Positions 59,989 through 64,000 of a DNA stretch of 64,000 bases are shown piece after piece (position 1 is the stretch's first letter; the number at the start of each line of letters is the position of its first letter). The position numbers and the translations under genes were made by a program. The notes below the pieces were generated by a model. It did no database searches, was not told the DNA's origin, and saw only the letters and a program-made list of their open reading frames with translations. Source of the DNA: Streptomyces cupreus. GTDB lineage: Bacteria; Actinomycetota; Actinomycetes; Streptomycetales; Streptomycetaceae. The DNA lies in assembly GCF_014257025.1 (NCBI RefSeq), contig NZ_JACMSF010000001.1, positions 124,001 through 188,000 of the forward strand. Direction: 5' to 3'.

Positions 59989-62811
59989 TCAGGCGGCGAA
60001 GGTGGCCCGCTCCGCCGTACGCACCACCGTCCGCCCGTCGGCCGCGCCCAGCAGCCCCGCCGTGACCCACGCGTCCACGGTGGACCGCACCCGCGCGAGC
60101 AGCGCGCTCTTGCCGCCGAACGGTGCCCCGGCCCAGATCTCGTCCAGGAGGGTGGTGCCGTCGGACCGTGCCGGGTTGGCGACGCCGGAGTCGGTGTTGC
60201 CGAAGACCACCCCGGGTTCCGCGCGCCGGAAGTAGGCGTGCGTCGGGTCCTCGGTCCCCTCGAAGAACGGGGCGAACTCGGTTCCGTTCAGGGTGTAGTG
60301 CAGCGGTTTGCCGGTCACCGGGGTGAGGGAGGGAAGCAGGTCGCCGGAGAGACCGGCGTTGCGGTAGAGCCCCAACTCCAGGTAGCCGGTGGCGGAGTTA
60401 CGGCCGACCAGGTTCACCGGGCCGTAGAACAGCGTCTGCAACGACGGGTCGTCGAGGGCCTTCTCCACCCGGAGCCGGAAGGGGACGGCGATCCGGACGA
60501 CATCGCCGCCGCGCCAGGTGCGGGACACCGTGACGTAGCCGCCGGGGGTCGGAGTGCCGGACACCGCACGGCCGTTGACGGTGACGCGGAACCCGGCCGT
60601 CGCCCAGGACGGCACCCTGAGCTTCAGCTCGAAGGCCGCGCTTCCGCCCGAGAGGGTCAGGGTGGTCCCCTGCTCCCTGGGGTAGTTGGTGGTCTGGGTG
60701 ACCGTGAGGCCCTTCTCCGCCCAGGTCAGCGTCGACGGGCTGTACAGGTTGACGTAGAGGGCGCTGCCGTCGGCCTTCCGGAAGTACACCGAGTCCTGGT
60801 ACTTGGTGGCGCTCTCCATGCCGGTGCCCTCGCAGCAGGTGGTGCCCTGCTTGGGCGTGTAGTCCCGCACATGACCGGGCGTCAGCCCGATGAAGTAGGT
60901 GACGAGCGGTTTCTCCGCGTCGGCCTTGTCCTGCTTGGAACCGAGCACCTGGTTGTACAGCGCCCGCTCGTAGTAGTCCATGTACTTCGGCGCCTGATCA
61001 TGGAAGAACAGCGTGCGGCTCAGCTTGAGCATGTTGTACGCGCAGCAAGTCTCCGCCGTCGTGGCACTGATCGTCCCCGCGATGACGTCCCGCGCCTTCC
61101 AGAACTCGCCCGTGCTGGTGCCGCCGATGCCGTACATACGGTGCGGTACGACCATGTCCCAGAAGTTCCTGGCGGCGTCGAGGTAGCGCCGCTCGCCGGT
61201 CGCGTCGTACAGCCTCAGATACCCGGTGAAGATCGGTATGTGCTGGTTGGCGTGCAGGCCGTCCAGGATGTCGGTGTTCGCGGCGCAGGAGTCGATCAGC
61301 CGGTCCAGGTCGAACAGCTGGGCCAGTGCGAGGTGTTCGGCCTTGCCGGTGATCGCGTGCAGATCGCAGACGGCCTCGACGATGCCGCCGAACTCGCCGC
61401 TGGAGAACAGGCCCCACATGCGTTGCCGCGTGGACTCCGGCAGCTTGGACAGCCGCGAGTACATCCAGCCGCACATGCCGGACGCGAGGTCGAGGGCGCG
61501 GGCGTCGTCCGTGGCGAGGTAGGCGTCGAGCACACCTCTGAGGATCTTGTGCGCGGTGTAGTACGGCGCCCACACCTTCGTGTAGTCGCTGCTGGTCCTC
61601 GACTCCAGGTCGATGAACTGCGTCTCCGGGTAGGCCGCCAGGAAACCGGCATGGCTGGGCCCGCCCCAGGTGCGGCGCAGCGTGGCCGTGAGGTTCCGGC
61701 CGGAGGCATCCGCGAAGGTCCCGCCGGACGTCTCGTCGAAGGCGTACGCCGCCAAGTCGCCGCGTCCGGCGGAGGAGTCGGTGGCACGCCCGCTCTGCAA
61801 CTCGGTGATCTCGGCGGCCGTCAGGGCCCGCGACCAGATGTTGAACTCGTCGTAGGCGCCCGCGAAGACGGGGTCGGCGGCGTAGTTCGAGCGGCCGAGC
61901 CAGTTGTTCACGGGGGTGCCGAGCGCGGCCGGGGTGAGGGTCATCGCGGTGTTGCGGGCGACCTCGGTGCCGTTGACGTGGAGGATGCCGGTGCCGCCCG
62001 CGATGGTGACGGCGAGGTGGCTCCACTGGTTCAGCGGGAGCGCGGCGGTGCCGTTCAGGCCCTGCTCGGCGCCCGGGCCCGAGGTGGTGATGGCGAACCG
62101 CGGTACGCCGTCGGCATTGCGGGCGGCCAGGTACATGTACCGGGTGGTGTTGTCGCCGAAGTCGAAGACCCGGGCCCAGTTGCCGTCGTGGGTGGGCTTC
62201 ACCCACGCGGACAGGGTCACCGCGGATGTGCCGCCGAGGACGCCGGAGGGCAGGTCGACGTACTGGTAGGAGCCGCGCACGTTCTCGGCGGCCGTACCGA
62301 ACCTCCCTGCTGTGCTGAGCACGACCGGGTCCTTGCGCAGCGCCTCGCGCACCTCGGTGAGCGCGCCGACCATCGTGCGGAGTCGATCGGCGAAGACCTG
62401 CTCGCCGGTGCCGGCCCAGGCCTGGGCGAGCATCGTTATGAAGTGGCCGGTGTAGTGCCCGCGGAGATTGCCGTTGGCCTCCCCGTCCAGGCCCTCCCAG
62501 CCGCCGGGGGCGACCGCGTCTGCGGTGGGCAGACCGGCGTTGGCGCGGAAGACCTGGAGCAGCCGGTTGACGTCGTAGCCGCGGGCGTGGTCGAGCATCA
62601 GTTTGCGTTTGTCGGCGAAGACGCCCTGGCCGAGGGTGACTTGGTCGAGTGCGAAGGGCTGTACGGTCCAGGCGGCCGGGGCGGCCGTGGCGGCTGGTGC
62701 CTCGGCAACGGCCGCCGCGGCGCGGGCCGTTGGGGCGAGGGAGACCGCGGGTGCGGCCACGGCGAGGGCCGCGGTCTGGAGAAGGGATCGTCTGGAGAGG
62801 GGCGGTGCCAT
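59989..62811 (-). CDS. Secreted GH127 beta-L-arabinofuranosidase with inserted LamG domain
   Basis: 940 residues. A Tat signal peptide (SRRSLLQTAALAVAAPAVSL, cleavage likely after TARAA) predicts export folded. The catalytic GH127 (DUF1680) barrel shows SATTAETCCAYNMLKLSRTL near residue 585 and GTTCCEGTGMES near 655, giving the Zn-bound cysteines and the Glu of characterised HypBA1. Residues about 165-345 interrupt the barrel with a LamG/concanavalin-like domain (LSAWVKPTHDGNWARVFDFG, FNIWSRALTAAEI). The enzyme should release L-arabinofuranose from plant or glycoprotein glycans. It is monocistronic, with its own palindromic operator upstream and a hairpin behind. Confidence 0.92.
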   Translation of the reverse strand: MAPPLSRRSLLQTAALAVAAPAVSLAPTARAAAAVAEAPAATAAPAAWTVQPFALDQVTLGQGVFADKRKLMLDHARGYDVNRLLQVFRANAGLPTADAVAPGGWEGLDGEANGNLRGHYTGHFITMLAQAWAGTGEQVFADRLRTMVGALTEVREALRKDPVVLSTAGRFGTAAENVRGSYQYVDLPSGVLGGTSAVTLSAWVKPTHDGNWARVFDFGDNTTRYMYLAARNADGVPRFAITTSGPGAEQGLNGTAALPLNQWSHLAVTIAGGTGILHVNGTEVARNTAMTLTPAALGTPVNNWLGRSNYAADPVFAGAYDEFNIWSRALTAAEITELQSGRATDSSAGRGDLAAYAFDETSGGTFADASGRNLTATLRRTWGGPSHAGFLAAYPETQFIDLESRTSSDYTKVWAPYYTAHKILRGVLDAYLATDDARALDLASGMCGWMYSRLSKLPESTRQRMWGLFSSGEFGGIVEAVCDLHAITGKAEHLALAQLFDLDRLIDSCAANTDILDGLHANQHIPIFTGYLRLYDATGERRYLDAARNFWDMVVPHRMYGIGGTSTGEFWKARDVIAGTISATTAETCCAYNMLKLSRTLFFHDQAPKYMDYYERALYNQVLGSKQDKADAEKPLVTYFIGLTPGHVRDYTPKQGTTCCEGTGMESATKYQDSVYFRKADGSALYVNLYSPSTLTWAEKGLTVTQTTNYPREQGTTLTLSGGSAAFELKLRVPSWATAGFRVTVNGRAVSGTPTPGGYVTVSRTWRGGDVVRIAVPFRLRVEKALDDPSLQTLFYGPVNLVGRNSATGYLELGLYRNAGLSGDLLPSLTPVTGKPLHYTLNGTEFAPFFEGTEDPTHAYFRRAEPGVVFGNTDSGVANPARSDGTTLLDEIWAGAPFGGKSALLARVRSTVDAWVTAGLLGAADGRTVVRTAERATFAA

Positions 62812-62851
62812 GTGTGCTCCTCCACGAGTCCACGTCGTAATCTACAGGTGG

Positions 62852-62863
62852 TCGATATATCGA
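62852..62863. promoter_or_regulatory. Palindromic operator TCGATATATCGA upstream of GH127 gene
   Basis: A perfect 12-base AT-rich palindrome 41 bases before the glycosidase start, in otherwise very GC-rich DNA. Position and symmetry suggest a dimeric repressor controlling the arabinofuranosidase. The regulator is not in the window. Confidence 0.55.
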
Positions 62864-62943
62864 ACGCTGTGCGAATAGTCGACCAGACGATAGGAACGGG
62901 GCGCGTGGGGGTCAACGGGTCTGGAGCGGTCAGTTCCGGCCGT

Positions 62944-63702
62944 TCAGTCGGAAGAGACGCTCGGGATGTTCGTGGCGACCTTGTTCACGGGCGCGATGAG
63001 CAGCCATATCGCGGCCAGGGCGACGAGTGCGCCGGCCCAGATCTCGTAACTGCCCGACAGCCACGGCACGGAGAGCAGGAACGGCACCCCGTAGACCCTC
63101 AGCCAGCCCACGGCCCCGCGCGGTGTCCAGCACTCCTCCGTCTCGGCGCCGAAGCCGACGGACAGACCGCCGATGATCCCGCCCATGAGCCCGGTCAGCA
63201 GCAGAGCGCCCCCGGTCAGCGGCCAGCGCACCACGGGCACCCACTTCTCGATGTCCTCCAGCGACCCGGCGGCGCCAAGACCCATGACAAGACCGGCGAT
63301 CGGGACGCCCATCAGGACCAGGTTCGCGATCCGCAGCGTGTTCCACAGCCACTCGGGATCGCCCCAGCCGTCGGGTGCCAGACCAGCAACCCTCGGCGGT
63401 TCACTCCCGGCGTCGGCGATCATGCCGCCGCGCAGCCATCGCGCGGCCCGCCACAACAGCACCGCCCACAGCACCCCGCAGGCCAGCGCCGCACCACCGA
63501 CCGCCAGCGCCTGCCGCAGCCCGGCCGGGTCGGGCTGCCACCACAGCAGGCCCCCCGCCAGCCACCCGAGCAACACCGCGGCACCCGCGGCCAGTCGGGC
63601 GGCCATGGTGAACAGTCGGCCGGTCCGCTCCGCACGTTCACGGCTCGTGTGCAGTCGTCTGAGCTGATAGAGGTGGATCAGCTCGCCTTGCCGCGCCTTC
63701 AT
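62944..63702 (-). CDS. Integral membrane protein, unknown
   Basis: 252 residues from the ATG at 63702; an in-frame TTG at 63741 gives 13 more residues but has no better ribosome binding site. At least five hydrophobic segments are visible: AARLAAGAAVLLGWLAGGLLW, AVGGAALACGVLWAVLL, LVLMGVPIAGLVMGLGAAG, GGALLLTGLMGGIIGGL, and IWAGALVALAAIWLLIAP. The N-terminal 30 residues are charged and cytoplasmic-looking (LIHLYQLRRLHTSRERAERT). No family is recognised. Confidence 0.75.
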   Translation of the reverse strand: MKARQGELIHLYQLRRLHTSRERAERTGRLFTMAARLAAGAAVLLGWLAGGLLWWQPDPAGLRQALAVGGAALACGVLWAVLLWRAARWLRGGMIADAGSEPPRVAGLAPDGWGDPEWLWNTLRIANLVLMGVPIAGLVMGLGAAGSLEDIEKWVPVVRWPLTGGALLLTGLMGGIIGGLSVGFGAETEECWTPRGAVGWLRVYGVPFLLSVPWLSGSYEIWAGALVALAAIWLLIAPVNKVATNIPSVSSD

Positions 63703-63761
63703 CGGCGCAGGCCGAGGGCGTTGAGTATCCGGGACACGCAATCATGACCAGCGAGACCGGC

Positions 63762-64000
63762 TCAGGGTTGCCCGGCACCGGCCGGCCACTCGTACGCCGC
63801 CCGCGCCGTGAACTCCGGCTGACCGCCGCGCAGCAGGAGCCCGGCCGTCGCGAACTCGGGGGCGTCGGCCTGCGCGGCGACGTACGGGATCGCGATGCAG
63901 CGCATCCCGGCCGCGTGCGCGGCGGCGCCCGGGGCGGCGTCCTCCAGGACCACGCAGTCGGCGGGCTCGGCGCCCAGGCGGCGGGCGGCCTCCAGGAAGA
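63762..64000 (-). CDS. HAD-superfamily hydrolase (C-terminal part, runs off right edge)
   Basis: The last 79 codons of a minus-strand gene whose start lies beyond 64000. FLEAARRLGAEPADC, VVLEDAAPGAAAHAAGMRCI and IPYVAAQ are motif-IV and following segments of subfamily IA HAD phosphatases (beta-phosphoglucomutase-like), with the metal-binding Glu-Asp pair (LED). Nucleophile Asp and cap domain are outside the window, so the substrate class cannot be judged. Confidence 0.85.
   Translation of the reverse strand, partial: FLEAARRLGAEPADCVVLEDAAPGAAAHAAGMRCIAIPYVAAQADAPEFATAGLLLRGGQPEFTARAAYEWPAGAGQP

Noticed and set aside
58996..63747. Plus-strand open frame of 1,583 codons across the LysR-domain, GH127 and membrane-protein genes
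   Set aside because: It crosses several well supported genes and intergenic operators and translates to low-complexity sequence; it is a product of high GC.

Overview
The window is chromosomal DNA from a high-GC actinomycete, almost certainly a Streptomyces. GC is about 70% with strong G/C bias at third codon positions, many GTG starts and ATGA/GTGA stop-start overlaps, a Tat-exported glycosidase, and gene neighbourhoods typical of that genus. Coding density is very high. The only gene-free stretch over 300 bases is 21177-21680. I found no tRNA, rRNA, CRISPR array or insertion sequence.

Layout. (1) 1-12037, minus strand: a tightly coupled operon encoding a DUF4132 protein, a 1,653-residue protein of unknown fold, a 21-codon micro-ORF, a MoxR-type AAA+ ATPase, a DUF5682-VWA fusion and a SWIM zinc-finger protein (cut by the left edge). 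This resembles MoxR-vWA ternary systems proposed to act in conflict or stress. (2) 12134-17192: housekeeping-like genes (CapA phosphoesterase, alpha/beta hydrolase, PolX-PHP polymerase, CBS protein, NAD-dependent reductase). (3) 17248-21176: a sulfane-sulfur/sulfide detoxification regulon with a CstB-like dioxygenase-rhodanese, a rhodanese, a TauE/SafE permease, a CstR-like repressor lacking the copper-binding His, and a rhodanese-DUF2892 protein, with three near-identical CsoR/CstR palindromes, followed by an RpiB-like isomerase.

(4) 21681-50938, plus strand: the centrepiece, a complete-looking contractile injection system (eCIS/Streptomyces CIS, phage-tail-like) of 20 genes. In order: sheath, inner tube, baseplate chaperone-like Zn protein, unknown, DUF4255 cap, AAA+ ATPase, small unknown, a 2,245-residue DUF4157 effector with a C-terminal nuclease-like domain, a candidate immunity/chaperone protein, tube adaptor, LysM protein, gp27-like hub, gp5-like spike, PAAR tip, gp25-like protein, two baseplate-J proteins, a tail-I/beta-helix protein, a DUF6519 protein, and a terminal amidase lysin. 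Its 504-base leader carries several palindromes, hairpins and a terminator-like element. The effector's C-terminus and the gene behind it are lower in GC than the structural genes, as expected of an exchangeable toxin/immunity cassette.

(5) 50940-56181: the phenylacetate-CoA module, paaK divergent from paaABCDE, with an exact inverted pair of operators between them and a strong terminator behind paaE. (6) 56325-64000: a TerD-like protein, a divergent DUF5997/LysR-substrate-domain pair, a decayed SRPBCC gene, a Tat-secreted GH127 arabinofuranosidase with an inserted LamG domain, a membrane protein and the end of a HAD hydrolase gene.
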